The translations under genes were made by a program, and so were the position numbers. DNA of 64,000 nucleotides from Paraburkholderia fungorum (lineage in GTDB: Bacteria; Pseudomonadota; Gammaproteobacteria; Burkholderiales; Burkholderiaceae), in the NCBI RefSeq assembly GCF_902833645.1, contig NZ_CADFGE010000006.1:186001-250000 (forward strand), in the 5' to 3' direction. Positions 31,125 through 39,935 of the stretch are shown piece by piece. The stretch's first letter is position 1. The number at the start of each line of letters is the position of its first letter. The notes beneath the pieces were generated by a model. It was not told the DNA's origin. It saw only the letters and a list, made by a program, of their open reading frames with translations, and made no database searches.

Positions 31125-32698
31125 GCGCTGAGCTGGCCGCTCATGAGAACGTGGACGAAGGCCTTGGCTGTCTGCGCGATGCTGGGCGCACTGTGGTCTG
31201 CCGGTGCTGCTGGCTGCCGCGGAGCTTGTTGGCGCTCGGCGCGACGCGCTGCCTTTTCGAGCTTGCGCTGCTGCTTACCGGTGAGTTTCTTCGGTGCGGG
31301 CTCATTTGTGCGTTTGGCGCAAACTTCTCTTTTGAGGTTTACTACCGAATTAATGGCTTGAGGCTCGTCTGAGTTTTCCGGATCGCACATGCCGAGTTCA
31401 ATCGCTGCGTCTTCGTCGCTGATGCCGTGCTCGCGCGCGTAGTCGGTGACGCAGATCGTTTCATCGCCGCGCATGAGGCTGCAGCCCTCCCATTCGGATT
31501 CGGTGTCTTCGTCGGCGATGGGATCATGATTGCTGACGGCATCGGCATCGGCATCGGCATCGGCATCGGCATCGGCATCGGCATCGGCATCGGCAACCGG
31601 GCAAACGCGGTCGCTGACTGGCTCTGCTACTTCAGCCGCTGCGCCGTTATCGGCGACGGGTGCGGATGGCTCTGCGGGCTTGATATCGAACACGGGCCAG
31701 GCATCGGTGAGCCATTCGATAAACTCAAGCAGGCCGCCGCCGGTAGGGTCCCAGTACGCCGCGATAGATTCCGGATCGAGCGCGTCGCCTTCCTCGAACG
31801 ACGCGCAATAGGCCGCGTCGTCCTCTTCGGACATGGGCGGCAACCGTCCATTACGGCGAGCGTTGCCATTGCCATCGGCGTCGCTGTGATCATCCGATAG
31901 CGGCTTTGCGTAGAGCGGCGTATCCCAATCATCCCAATCGACAGACGATGCAACGGAACTCGTCTTCTTGCTGGTGCGCCGTGTGCCGAGATGAGTGTAT
32001 GTGCGTTTCCGCTTACAAGGCTTCTCGCCGCGAACCATGCAGGGTTCCCACGGCGAGAACGGCGGCGTCCACAATGAAAACGGCCCGATGGTTTCGCCGT
32101 CGAATTCTGTCTTGAGGAGAGTTGCGCCGGGCATTACCCGCTCGACGTAGCGCGCGCATTCCAGGTATCCCGAGCGCAAGCCGATGTCTTCGACCGTGCG
32201 CTTGCCTTCGGCAGTCTCTACGGTGATGGCTGCAGTCTTCAGACCTGAGTGCTTGACCGGCTTCGCCCCTTTGGCGTTGTAGCCCCTGACAACCTCGCGC
32301 TCCCTATTAAAGCAGTTCACACATAGGGTGTGTTTGCGCGTCAGGCGGAAGCGGGCGATGTACTTGGTTGCGGTGTGTTCGTTGCGCTCGCAACGGATGC
32401 ACGACAAGCCACGCGCTGCCTCTGCTTTGGCGTGGCGGTCGCTTTCATCGCGATAGTTAAGTCCATCGGCGTGCGCCGATCCGATTGAACATCCCTTGCA
32501 GGATAGTGGCGCATTCGAACGCGTGTAGTTCGCGGCGCAGGCTTCTTTCGTCAGGACAGAATTGAGGCGCTCGCATGTGAAGACTTGGAGCAATGCGAAA
32601 TCTGCGTGCGGATGGAAGTGGACTTCGGCCAGCGACTGCGAGAAGGTGGGAAGGACGGTGCTGCGACGGATGGACTCTTGAAACGTGGCGCGCGACAT
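31121..32698 (-). CDS. Large Cys-rich protein with (Ala-Asp)n repeat
   Basis: 525 aa from ATG 32696-32698 with a strong ribosome site (GGGAGGGG). The N-terminal third has two clusters of Cys pairs, ACAANY...LSCKGC and LSCIRCERNEH...HTLCVNC, which look like zinc fingers. The middle is basic (EKPCKRKRTYTHLGTRRTSK) and then acidic (MSEEDDAAYCASFEEGDALD). Near residue 395 stands a run of nine Ala-Asp pairs encoded by a perfect hexanucleotide repeat. The C-terminus is Lys/Arg rich (KLTGKQQRKLEKAARRAERQ). Possibly a phage DNA- or RNA-binding protein; family not recognised. Confidence 0.65.
   Translation of the reverse strand: MSRATFQESIRRSTVLPTFSQSLAEVHFHPHADFALLQVFTCERLNSVLTKEACAANYTRSNAPLSCKGCSIGSAHADGLNYRDESDRHAKAEAARGLSCIRCERNEHTATKYIARFRLTRKHTLCVNCFNREREVVRGYNAKGAKPVKHSGLKTAAITVETAEGKRTVEDIGLRSGYLECARYVERVMPGATLLKTEFDGETIGPFSLWTPPFSPWEPCMVRGEKPCKRKRTYTHLGTRRTSKKTSSVASSVDWDDWDTPLYAKPLSDDHSDADGNGNARRNGRLPPMSEEDDAAYCASFEEGDALDPESIAAYWDPTGGGLLEFIEWLTDAWPVFDIKPAEPSAPVADNGAAAEVAEPVSDRVCPVADADADADADADADADADAVSNHDPIADEDTESEWEGCSLMRGDETICVTDYAREHGISDEDAAIELGMCDPENSDEPQAINSVVNLKREVCAKRTNEPAPKKLTGKQQRKLEKAARRAERQQAPRQPAAPADHSAPSIAQTAKAFVHVLMSGQLSA
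31541..31594. repeat. Hexanucleotide tandem repeat (ATCGGC)9
   Basis: Nine perfect copies of ATCGGC inside the Cys-rich gene, read on the minus strand as GCC-GAT for Ala-Asp. Because the unit is six bases, copy-number changes keep the frame and only alter the length of the acidic spacer. Confidence 0.95.
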
Positions 32699-32854
32699 GC
32701 ACCCCTCCCATTTGACTCGATAGAGGTATTGGGCCGTCACTACCGCGTAGCGTGGATATGTCCAGAAATCCTTTTTGAGCCGTGTGTTTTGTACAACGAT
32801 TCGACATGAAAAGCCCGGCGAACCGGGCTCGAAACTACGCGAAAATTCTGGCAG

Positions 32855-33763
32855 TTATTCGCCGCGCAGCTTCGCCATCAACGCGCCGGGAACTGCACCA
32901 ACGCCGCCAAGCGCGAGGCTGTTGGCGATCACTTGGGCGGATTGCGCATCGATGGCCCCATGTGCAAGCGCAGCGCCTGCAGCGGCCTCCACCTGCGGCA
33001 CGGTGTACTGCGGCACTGCCATACGCAGGCCGTGCACCGGGCCGGCGGGAAGGCTCTTAGCGAGTTTTTCGGAGGTGGCGACAATCTTTCTATTCAATTT
33101 CTGCAACGGTGTGACTCCCAAAATTTTGTCCAATCGCTCGCGGACTGTTTCAATTGACTTGCTGAGTGCAGCGATGGTCGGCTTGGCCGCCGCCGGGCGA
33201 CTAACCACGCGCGCGGTGTGCGTGAAACCCTTCCCGAAGCGCTCCTCGAATGAGAACGCATCCGATACGCTGGGATCGGTGCGGCGCGGGCTGTACATGG
33301 TCTGTAGCGACTTCATGAGCGTCTCGACCGTATCGATCGCCCTGGCATTCAGAGCCTTGCGGAGCTTTTCGAACGAGCCCGTTGCGCGCTTGCTGCCGCG
33401 CGTTACTGGCACGCCGTCTGCGCCAATCTCCTCGTAGTCTTCGTCATTGACGCCGCCATTAGTGCGCGCTTCAGACATGCGGCGAAGGTGGTCGGCATCT
33501 TGACGGCTTTCCTCGCGCTGGGCGCATTGGCGCTGGGCAGGAGTCAAGGTTATATCCGGGCTGGCGCGACGGATGAACCCTTTCGGATCGCGAGGTGTGT
33601 TGCTGTGCGCGTGGTCATTGGAGTCCCTGCGGAGGCTTTCGTGAAGCGCCGCAGCGTGGGTCTGTGACTTCAGAAGTGGGACGATCCCGAGATTTTCCAG
33701 CAGCGCCTGATGCTTTGGCGCTGCCGCTAGGTCTTGCCCCCGGCTGGCAAGCAATGAATGCAT
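32855..33763 (-). CDS. Hypothetical phage-type protein
   Basis: 302 aa from ATG 33761-33763 with ribosome site AAAGGA. Charged and helical throughout (TPAQRQCAQREESRQDADHL, SFEKLRKALNARAIDTVETL, ALSKSIETVRERLDKILGV) with an Ala/Gly-rich C-terminus (VEAAAGAALAHGAIDAQSAQ) that could be a membrane-active or assembly segment. No recognised domain. Second gene of the leftward block that starts at the Rha-type regulator. Confidence 0.6.
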   Translation of the reverse strand: MHSLLASRGQDLAAAPKHQALLENLGIVPLLKSQTHAAALHESLRRDSNDHAHSNTPRDPKGFIRRASPDITLTPAQRQCAQREESRQDADHLRRMSEARTNGGVNDEDYEEIGADGVPVTRGSKRATGSFEKLRKALNARAIDTVETLMKSLQTMYSPRRTDPSVSDAFSFEERFGKGFTHTARVVSRPAAAKPTIAALSKSIETVRERLDKILGVTPLQKLNRKIVATSEKLAKSLPAGPVHGLRMAVPQYTVPQVEAAAGAALAHGAIDAQSAQVIANSLALGGVGAVPGALMAKLRGE

Positions 33764-33840
33764 AGTAGTGGTTCCTTTGCGGCGTCCCGCGTTGGTTTGG
33801 ACGACGTTCGTCAACCGAAATCGTGCGGTCACTACCGAGT

Positions 33841-34593
33841 CTAGTGGCCGGTGTTGTCTTCGATGTGCGGATGGTATTGAGCTTCGAATGGCAAGGTCAG
33901 TTGCAGGCGTCCGATGGCGGAAGTCTCGCCGGCCTCGCCGCGGCGAATCCTGTGACCCAGTGTGGCGAGCCCGCTGGCGTGGTAGCTCGCCTCTGTGCGC
34001 ATCTTATCCATGCGCTGCACGGTGCCGACATCGCACAGCGCCTGAAGGTCGCCCTTCAGTTCGGCGATGTAGTTCGCCATGGCGTTGAAGCAGTCGATGT
34101 ACTTTTCCATTGTGAGCGTCGCAGCCTTACCGCTGAACTTGCCGACGAGGAGCATGTAGCCGTCGCGCGTCATACGGATCATGCGGCGCGGCTTGTTCTG
34201 CTCGTCAAAGTATTCAGCCGACGCAAAATTGAGTTGGCGAAATTTTTCGCTGCATTCAAGTTTGTCGTACGCGCGCAGAACGTTGGCCGGGCGCATTGCG
34301 TAGCGCTTCGCGACATCGTGCGACGTTGTCATGGCGCGGTCGCCGATCACCTTGACGGCGTCCATGAAGTCCGCAGGCGGCTCGAACGACTTCACTAGGT
34401 GGCGGACGTTTGAGCGCGCGGCAGCCCATTGGTGAACCTCCTCACGGTCGAAGTGAATGTTGCCGCGCTCGCCGTTGCGTACCGGCTTCGGGAATGAGCC
34501 GTCGTCACGCTTCAGTGCGCGACCAATGGTGCTACGTGATAGGCCGGTTGCTCTGATGGCTTGGGCCATAGTCAGTGTTTCTTTTTCGCTCAC
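33841..34593 (-). CDS. Rha-family phage regulator with N-terminal helix-turn-helix
   Basis: 250 aa from GTG 34593; AAAGGAG lies nine bases ahead, so the open frame further upstream is not used. Residues 8-55 form a MerR/AlpA-like HTH (MAQAIRATGLSRSTIGRALK, then HFDREEVHQWAAA). Residues 85-175 are a Rha domain: TTSHDVAKRYAMRPANVLRA, LECSEKFRQLNFASAEYFDE and RMTRDGYMLLVGKFSGKAA with a following AFNAM-like helix. Rha proteins act in phage regulation and interfere with growth in hosts lacking IHF. The combination of an extra HTH with Rha and its place at a divergent switch suggest a master repressor of this phage-like block. Confidence 0.8.
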   Translation of the reverse strand: MSEKETLTMAQAIRATGLSRSTIGRALKRDDGSFPKPVRNGERGNIHFDREEVHQWAAARSNVRHLVKSFEPPADFMDAVKVIGDRAMTTSHDVAKRYAMRPANVLRAYDKLECSEKFRQLNFASAEYFDEQNKPRRMIRMTRDGYMLLVGKFSGKAATLTMEKYIDCFNAMANYIAELKGDLQALCDVGTVQRMDKMRTEASYHASGLATLGHRIRRGEAGETSAIGRLQLTLPFEAQYHPHIEDNTGH

Positions 34594-34595
34594 GG

Positions 34596-34626
34596 CGATT
34601 CTCCTTTGATGGTGAATTGAGAATCG
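34596..34626 (-). promoter_or_regulatory. Hairpin that can hide the ribosome site of the Rha-type gene
   Basis: CGATTCTC (34596-34603) and GAGAATCG (34619-34626) are perfect arms. On the minus strand the second arm to be transcribed contains the GGAGAATCG ribosome site of the gene starting at 34593, so folding would block its translation. The rest of the 230-bp gap to 34824 should hold the divergent promoters. Confidence 0.5.
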
Positions 34627-34823
34627 CGTCACGACATGGAAACTTGTGCAACGGTGATCGAAGTGTGACCGACAAACGCTTCGGGCGGCTCTAGCGAATC
34701 CACCCGAATTTGACGGCTTTAATTTGCATCGCCCGGAATTCGCTTGCGCTCGTTTGTCGTGACGCCAAAGTAGCGGTGATGGATCGAATCCACTCGATTC
34801 CACGCAAATTTATTGGAGCCGTG

Positions 34824-35027
34824 ATGAGCACAAGCGACGACGGCCCGATCTTGCTGAATGCTGACGAGGTCGCCGCGCTACTCACGGTGAGCCGGTCAAC
34901 ATTTAACGGGATGGTGAAGGAGGGTTCATTCATTGAGCCGATCCTTTTGGGCAAACGCAAACGCTGGCTGAAGTCGGCGATCTTGATCTGGTTGAGCGCG
35001 GCAAGCGAGCCGCAAACGGAGAAGTGA
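34824..35027 (+). CDS. Excisionase/AlpA-like DNA-binding protein
   Basis: 67 aa from ATG 34824 (TGGAGCC ahead). Helix-turn-helix: ILLNADEVAALLTVSRSTFN, GMVKEGSFIEPILLGKRKRW, then LKSAILIWLSAASE. Typical of small phage regulators that oppose a repressor, and it is the first gene rightward of the divergent region facing the Rha-type gene. Its stop overlaps the next start (GTGATGG at 35024-35030). Confidence 0.8.
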   Translation: MSTSDDGPILLNADEVAALLTVSRSTFNGMVKEGSFIEPILLGKRKRWLKSAILIWLSAASEPQTEK

Positions 35028-35347
35028 TGGCAACGAAGAAAACGGAGGCGAATGTGTCCGAACTGAAGGCGAAGATTGAAGCAGCCCGCGCGTCAATTCA
35101 GCGCGCGATCATCGCCGGGGATAGCACACTGAAGCTGCGCGAATACCTGCTCGAACTCGAAACCGAGCAGCAGAAGCTGAATGAGGCTGCGGCTGGGCAG
35201 GAAGCCTCGCAAGCCACTGCCGCGCGTCGCGCACAGGATGAGCTTAATCAAGCCGCAACCGTCCTCGCCGAGAGTCGCCACGCACGCCTGATGCTGCTGT
35301 CAGACAAGTATCGCGCGCCGCAACGTCCCAGCATGTCCCACGCGTAA
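35027..35347 (+). CDS. Coiled-coil hypothetical protein
   Basis: 106 aa. Nearly all predicted helix with heptad character (SELKAKIEAARASIQRAIIA, REYLLELETEQQKLNEAAAG, RRAQDELNQAATVLAESRHA). Directly coupled to the preceding regulator. Its role may be structural or in assembly near the tape-measure gene; unknown. Confidence 0.6.
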   Translation: MATKKTEANVSELKAKIEAARASIQRAIIAGDSTLKLREYLLELETEQQKLNEAAAGQEASQATAARRAQDELNQAATVLAESRHARLMLLSDKYRAPQRPSMSHA

Positions 35348-35382
35348 CAAACACGAATACCCCTCATTTAAAGGATCAAATA

Positions 35383-35931
35383 ATGTCACAAGTCCAAGTA
35401 AGTCCCGCCCTGATGGCGCTCGCCGCCAGCCGCGCTGCGGTAGTTTCAGCTACCACTGCAAGCGAGGAGGCCCAAGCGAGCCATACGAAACTGCTTGCGC
35501 GTCGTTCGGAACTGCAGGCCACGTCCGCCGAAGCATTGCGCGCGGCACGCGACAACGGCGATGCCGATGGTAAGCGCGCGTTGGCCATCAAGATCGCGGA
35601 TTTGGACCTCACAGATTTGGAGGTAACCATCCAGGCATCGGCGGATAGGCTGCGTGATTTGAATGTAGCATTGGCTACGGCGCGCGCCGACTGTGTGCAA
35701 CGTGAGAAGGATGCGAAACTGGAAGAAAATTCCCTTGCTCTGCAGGCTATGCAAAAGATCGTGGCGGTCAACGAGGAAGCCTATCTCGCGAGCGTGGCCG
35801 AGCTTCATCGCGTGTGGGTTCTCCTCAACCCGAAGGATATGGCGACCGGGTCAATCTGGAAGTCGCACAGGCCTAGCAATGAACTGCGCGCAATGGTCGT
35901 CAACAACACGATTCCAAACCTGCGTGGTTAA
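35383..35931 (+). CDS. Coiled-coil hypothetical protein
   Basis: 182 aa from ATG 35383 (AAAGGATC ahead). Helical, Ala-rich with long heptad stretches (TKLLARRSELQATSAEALRA, DLEVTIQASADRLRDLNVAL, ALQAMQKIVAVNEEAYLASV) and a C-terminal folded WVLLNPKDMATGSIWKSH. It resembles scaffold or tail-chaperone-like proteins only in general shape. A terminator follows at 35980. Confidence 0.6.
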   Translation: MSQVQVSPALMALAASRAAVVSATTASEEAQASHTKLLARRSELQATSAEALRAARDNGDADGKRALAIKIADLDLTDLEVTIQASADRLRDLNVALATARADCVQREKDAKLEENSLALQAMQKIVAVNEEAYLASVAELHRVWVLLNPKDMATGSIWKSHRPSNELRAMVVNNTIPNLRG

Positions 35932-35979
35932 CCGTCGGCAACCATCCCGGGCCGCCTAGTGCGGCTCAATCGCAGCGCG

Positions 35980-36006
35980 AAAGGCCCTCATTGCAGGGCC
36001 TTTTTC
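35980..36006 (+). terminator. Rho-independent terminator
   Basis: AAAGGCCCTCATTGCAGGGCCTTTTTC: a 7-8 bp stem with a TTGCA-type loop and a T-run, just after the coiled-coil gene. It separates it from the tape-measure gene, which must have its own promoter or rely on antitermination. Confidence 0.9.
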
Positions 36007-36072
36007 GTTGGTCCGCGCCCTATGTAGTGACGCCACTATAAAGCTATCTAACACGCATTCGGAGTGCCAAAA

Positions 36073-38829
36073 ATGGCAGAGGTAAAGATCGGAGTAGGCG
36101 CGAACGTCGGTGGCGTTGACGCCGCCATTCAAAAGATCACGGCCAGCATGAACAAGCTGGGTGCGGCCGTCGCGCAGAATCAGAAGCAGAAGTTCGAGCC
36201 TGTCGATATGAAGCTGATGGCGCGCGATCTCGCGCTCATCAACAAGCAATTCCAGCAGACTCTCGCGCTCTCGTCTCAACTTCGCAATGCACTGAAGGCG
36301 ACCGGCCAGTCAGGCGCGCACCTGTCGCAGATCGACTTTTCCAAGCTGTCCACGGACCCGCGTATTGCGCAGCGCATGAGGGACCGCGCTTTCCTGCACT
36401 CCGTACGCGGCACGGCGCTCGACCCGACCGTCTACAACGAGACCGACGCCAACGGCAACATCATTCCCCCGGCCCCCCCTGGCGGCGGTGCTGGCGGCGA
36501 CTCGGGCGGCGGCGGTGGGTCCGGTAGTGGGCGTCGCCCTGGCCGGGGCGGTAGCGGCGGTTCTGGTGGCTCCGGTGGTGGAGGCGAAGAGGGCGGCTCG
36601 TGGTGGAAGCGCCGCCCGCAGAGTCTCGGCACGGCGACCGCGCTGGCGGCCGGCAACGGCATCGGCGGCCCGCTTGGCAACATCGTCACCGCAGGCATCG
36701 CGGGCGGCCCTATCGGTGCGCTCCTCGCTGGCGTTACCTCGACCATCGGCAAGGGCATGGAGTGGGCCGGGCAGGGCATGTATAAGGCCAAGGCCCGCAA
36801 CGTTGACCTCGACACCCTGAAGCGCTCGATGGGCGATCTCGGCGTATCGTTTGGCGACCTGAGTGAGCAATCGTACAAGGCTGCGCGGGGCCTGGGCATT
36901 GCGAACGGCGAATTCGTCAAGCTCGAAGGGCAGGCGAACGCGGCAAGCGGTGGCGCGTATCACACTCCTGCCGAACTCTCGACTGCCACGCGCTCGGGCG
37001 CGGACCTCGGGCGCGCGTATGGTCTCGAACCGTCGCAGGGCGTCAACTTCGTGTCTGGTATGCAGCGCATCAACTCGCGCCAGAACAACAAGGAACTGGC
37101 TACCCAGCTTGCGGAAGCCATCGTCAATGCGCAGGGTAAGGCGACTCCTGGCGAGGTCATGCAGGAAATGCAAAACTTTTCTGCCTCGCAGAATCGGTTC
37201 AACGCTGTCAACCCGAATCTGAACGTGTTCGGCAACGCATACGGCTCAATGCTGACTGGCGATATGACGGCGGACCACGCCTCCTCGGTCCTCGGCACGG
37301 CCAACTCTTCCATGCAGCGGATGGGCGGCACAGAGGCGTCGAAAAACTTCCTGATGCAGCAGTTCGGCATGGACCCGATCCGCGCACAGCTTCGCGCAGA
37401 GGGCGGCCTGTTCTCAAACGGCCTGGACAACCGCGACGTTTCCGGCTTCATGTCACGCCGCGGCGTCAGTGACTGGGACAGCCAAAACAAGGGGCCCGCC
37501 GGGTCGAACCTCGCCGTCACCATGGAAGGCCTCGACAAGGCTTACTCCGGTCGCGGCCAGAACGGCGTGGAATTGGAGCTTGACGCTGTCAAGAATATGT
37601 TTGGCCTGAAGTCGCTCGGCGACGCAGCGAGCCTTGCGAACGCGAGCACGTCGGACCACAACGGCATTGACACGGTTCTGAAGAACGCCGGGGTCGGCGT
37701 TGGCGACGTGCGCGAGGGCGGGATGCAGGCAATCGCCGGTATCTCTAAGGCCGGTTCGTTTGACGACCTCGAAAAGCTCTACCGCACGGGACCGGACGCG
37801 ATCCGCAGCCGCAAGGATATGCAGCCTGGCGACATCGCTGCGATGGACAAGGCCGAGCAAGGCGGCAAATTTCAGCAGATGCAAAATGAAATGGTGCGCG
37901 TGCTATCTGGCAAGGGTCAGGAGGATACGCAGGCCACGATTCAGCGCTCTATCGACTCGAACATCGAAAATATCAAGACGCAGATCGGCGAGCGCCTAGT
38001 GCCGTATTCGCAGAAGGCGATGGACGGCATTCTGTGGATGGCAAACAAACTCGGCGCGGGCATTGCGACCCCTGTCGATCCGAAATTTGTTGGACCTCAG
38101 AAGCCGACTGATAAGGGCTTGATTCAAGCGGTCGAAGACTCGTACGTGTCCCGCGTCAAAATGGACGGCATGCACACTGCGACGGGCAGCACGGCATGGG
38201 ACAAGATCATTGATGCGGGCACGGGCATGTTTAACGCTGGGCGTCGCGCGATTGGCGACGCGCGCCTTGGTGGACTTGAGCAGCAATACGGCCTGCCCAA
38301 GGGGCTCCTCGATGGCGTGTGGGGCGCAGAAACGTCGTGGGGCGCGAATAACCGCACGTCTGGCGCGGGCGCCAAGGGCAACTTCCAAATGCTCGACGGC
38401 ACGGCGAAGCAGTACGGAGTGGCGATTGGCAGCTTCGCCTCGGAGTCGGACGGCGCGGCGCGCATGTACCGCGACCTTCTGAAATTCAATCACGGCGACG
38501 TAGGCAAGGCGCTCGCCGGGTACAACTGGGGTCAAGGGAACCTCGACAAAGACATCAAGGCGCACGGTGACAAGTGGCTGAATTTCGCCCCGAAGGAAAC
38601 GCGCGACTACATTGCGAAGATCGACCCGAAGTATCTCAAATCGGCGGGCGGTGGCAATGGTGGCGGTGGGTCCGACGTCGGTGGCGTGACCATCATCATT
38701 GAGCAGAACAACAGCACCAACATCGGCACCGTGCAAAAGTCGAAGAAGCTGTCCACCACGATTAATCTGCCGACCTCTTCTGGAGCGACGCAACGTGTTT
38801 CGTTGCCGGGCAACGACGTGAGTAACTGA
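36073..38829 (+). CDS. Tape-measure-like protein with lytic transglycosylase domain
   Basis: 918 aa from ATG 36073 (GGAG at 36061-36064). The N-terminus (VKIGVGANVGGVDAAIQKIT, SMNKLGAAVAQ) and the long helical body resemble siphovirus tape measures. A Gly/Ser-rich linker (about 138-175) precedes hydrophobic Gly/Ala segments (IVTAGIAGGPIGALLAGVTS) that could enter a membrane. Residues about 735-855 form a goose-lysozyme/SLT-type transglycosylase: GLPKGLLDGVWGAETSWG with the likely catalytic Glu in GAETSWG, then GNFQMLDGTAKQYGV and ALAGYNWGQGNLD. Such domains cut peptidoglycan during DNA entry. No tail-tube, tail-assembly chaperone or tip genes are near, so this stands alone. Confidence 0.75.
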   Translation: MAEVKIGVGANVGGVDAAIQKITASMNKLGAAVAQNQKQKFEPVDMKLMARDLALINKQFQQTLALSSQLRNALKATGQSGAHLSQIDFSKLSTDPRIAQRMRDRAFLHSVRGTALDPTVYNETDANGNIIPPAPPGGGAGGDSGGGGGSGSGRRPGRGGSGGSGGSGGGGEEGGSWWKRRPQSLGTATALAAGNGIGGPLGNIVTAGIAGGPIGALLAGVTSTIGKGMEWAGQGMYKAKARNVDLDTLKRSMGDLGVSFGDLSEQSYKAARGLGIANGEFVKLEGQANAASGGAYHTPAELSTATRSGADLGRAYGLEPSQGVNFVSGMQRINSRQNNKELATQLAEAIVNAQGKATPGEVMQEMQNFSASQNRFNAVNPNLNVFGNAYGSMLTGDMTADHASSVLGTANSSMQRMGGTEASKNFLMQQFGMDPIRAQLRAEGGLFSNGLDNRDVSGFMSRRGVSDWDSQNKGPAGSNLAVTMEGLDKAYSGRGQNGVELELDAVKNMFGLKSLGDAASLANASTSDHNGIDTVLKNAGVGVGDVREGGMQAIAGISKAGSFDDLEKLYRTGPDAIRSRKDMQPGDIAAMDKAEQGGKFQQMQNEMVRVLSGKGQEDTQATIQRSIDSNIENIKTQIGERLVPYSQKAMDGILWMANKLGAGIATPVDPKFVGPQKPTDKGLIQAVEDSYVSRVKMDGMHTATGSTAWDKIIDAGTGMFNAGRRAIGDARLGGLEQQYGLPKGLLDGVWGAETSWGANNRTSGAGAKGNFQMLDGTAKQYGVAIGSFASESDGAARMYRDLLKFNHGDVGKALAGYNWGQGNLDKDIKAHGDKWLNFAPKETRDYIAKIDPKYLKSAGGGNGGGGSDVGGVTIIIEQNNSTNIGTVQKSKKLSTTINLPTSSGATQRVSLPGNDVSN

Positions 38830-38950
38830 TCGATGCCCCGGTTGGCTACGGTTTGTTGGTATATGTCGGCCTCGTTTGCGAATCGTGTCGTGATGGATAG
38901 AATGAGGCTCATTGTTTGAGGTCATCCGCCTCGCGCTGTAGCAGCGCTTC

Positions 38951-38978
38951 AGCCCGCTCCAATCGCGGGCTTTTTTTC
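38951..38978 (+). terminator. Rho-independent terminator after the tape-measure gene
   Basis: AGCCCGCTCCAATCGCGGGCTTTTTTTC: a GC-rich stem and a seven-T run, 122 bp past the stop codon of the tape-measure gene. Confidence 0.9.
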
Positions 38979-39045
38979 TTCCGTGCAGGGTGCTCGCAAA
39001 CGGGCTCGTGACGAGAGTATAGGATAACCAAACATAGGAGTTATC

Positions 39046-39252
39046 ATGTCGCAACCTACCGCATCTTCGCTGCTCGCCTCTACCGCCGATCTTGTTTCGC
39101 AGCATCTTGAAGAGATTGCCATTGGCCGCGGCACGACGACTGTTTCGGCGAGCGAGTTCTGTGAGCTAGTCGGCTACCGTCAATCGCTGCGCAACATTGG
39201 CGATAACGTAGAGGCGACGTTGCCGACGCCCCCGGCGTTCCTGGGTGCATAA
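39046..39252 (+). CDS. Small hypothetical protein
   Basis: 68 aa from ATG 39046 with ribosome site AGGAG. Helical N-terminal half (SSLLASTADLVSQHLEEIAI), then TTVSASEFCELVGYRQSLRN. Followed after 3 bp by the next small gene, so the two are co-transcribed. No domain. Confidence 0.6.
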   Translation: MSQPTASSLLASTADLVSQHLEEIAIGRGTTTVSASEFCELVGYRQSLRNIGDNVEATLPTPPAFLGA

Positions 39253-39255
39253 GCC

Positions 39256-39492
39256 ATGTCCGCAAACGTCCGCGTTGTAGTCAAAGACGCCAACGGAATT
39301 ACGTTCGATCCGACTTCTTTGCCGCACTCGTTCACGTACGACGCGAATAACAACATGCTCACGGATACGTGCTTTGAGCAGGGTGCCGTGGTGCGGCAGA
39401 AAATATACACGTGGGAGGAGGGCGCCAATGGCGTCTGGCTGAAGGGGACCGAATCCGCGTGGATTAACGTGAACGAAGGATGGCGGGGCTAA
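39256..39492 (+). CDS. Small hypothetical protein
   Basis: 78 aa. All-beta appearance (VRVVVKDANGITFDPTSLPH, SFTYDANNNMLTDTCFEQGA, RQKIYTWEEGANGVWLKGTE), reminiscent of small phage decoration or tail-associated proteins that carry YD/RHS-like strands. The function is not known. It ends the rightward block. Confidence 0.6.
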   Translation: MSANVRVVVKDANGITFDPTSLPHSFTYDANNNMLTDTCFEQGAVVRQKIYTWEEGANGVWLKGTESAWINVNEGWRG

Positions 39493-39533
39493 GACGGGAT
39501 CGCGCCTCGTTGGTTTGCGCCGCTATCCGCGCC

Positions 39534-39935
39534 TCAAACCATTCTCTTCGCTATGTCCCGCACGCAGTCGTCTAGCCTGCGCTTCACGTCCGCCTCATCC
39601 TCGCCGCTATTGAGTGCATCCCCTGCGGTGGTGCATTGAATTGCCAAGTACAGAAGCGCGGCCACCACCGGGTCGCCATCGCACTCGGCGGTGAGTTTCT
39701 TCAGGACATGCCATAAGCCGTACCACGACCGTTTGCTGATGGTTGGCGTGATGATGGCCGAGACCCGGCGCGCCTCTGCCTCAATGAGCGGTAGTGGGTC
39801 GCGCGGCCCGATGCCAGCGTGAAAGTCGGCCCGAGTGTCGAGGGCGAACTTGCAGAAATTCCTGACGAGTTCATTGATGATTGCCGGATCGCCGAGCGAC
39901 GGCTTGTGGGCGACTTCGGCTTCTATCGTGTTCAT
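39534..39935 (-). CDS. Hypothetical protein
   Basis: 133 aa from ATG 39933-39935 (MNTIEAEVAHK). Helical, soluble (PAIINELVRNFCKFALDTRA, SWYGLWHVLKKLTAECDGDP, VVAALLYLAIQCTTAGDALN) with a charged C-terminus DEADVKRRLDDCVRDIAKRM. No known family. Confidence 0.55.
   Translation of the reverse strand: MNTIEAEVAHKPSLGDPAIINELVRNFCKFALDTRADFHAGIGPRDPLPLIEAEARRVSAIITPTISKRSWYGLWHVLKKLTAECDGDPVVAALLYLAIQCTTAGDALNSGEDEADVKRRLDDCVRDIAKRMV

Noticed and set aside
31541..31594. CRISPR array
   Set aside because: A six-base direct repeat without spacers inside a coding frame; no repeat-spacer structure was found anywhere in the window.
37996..39105. Leftward 369-codon frame opposite the tape-measure gene
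   Set aside because: Arg/His-rich shadow that crosses the terminator at 38951.
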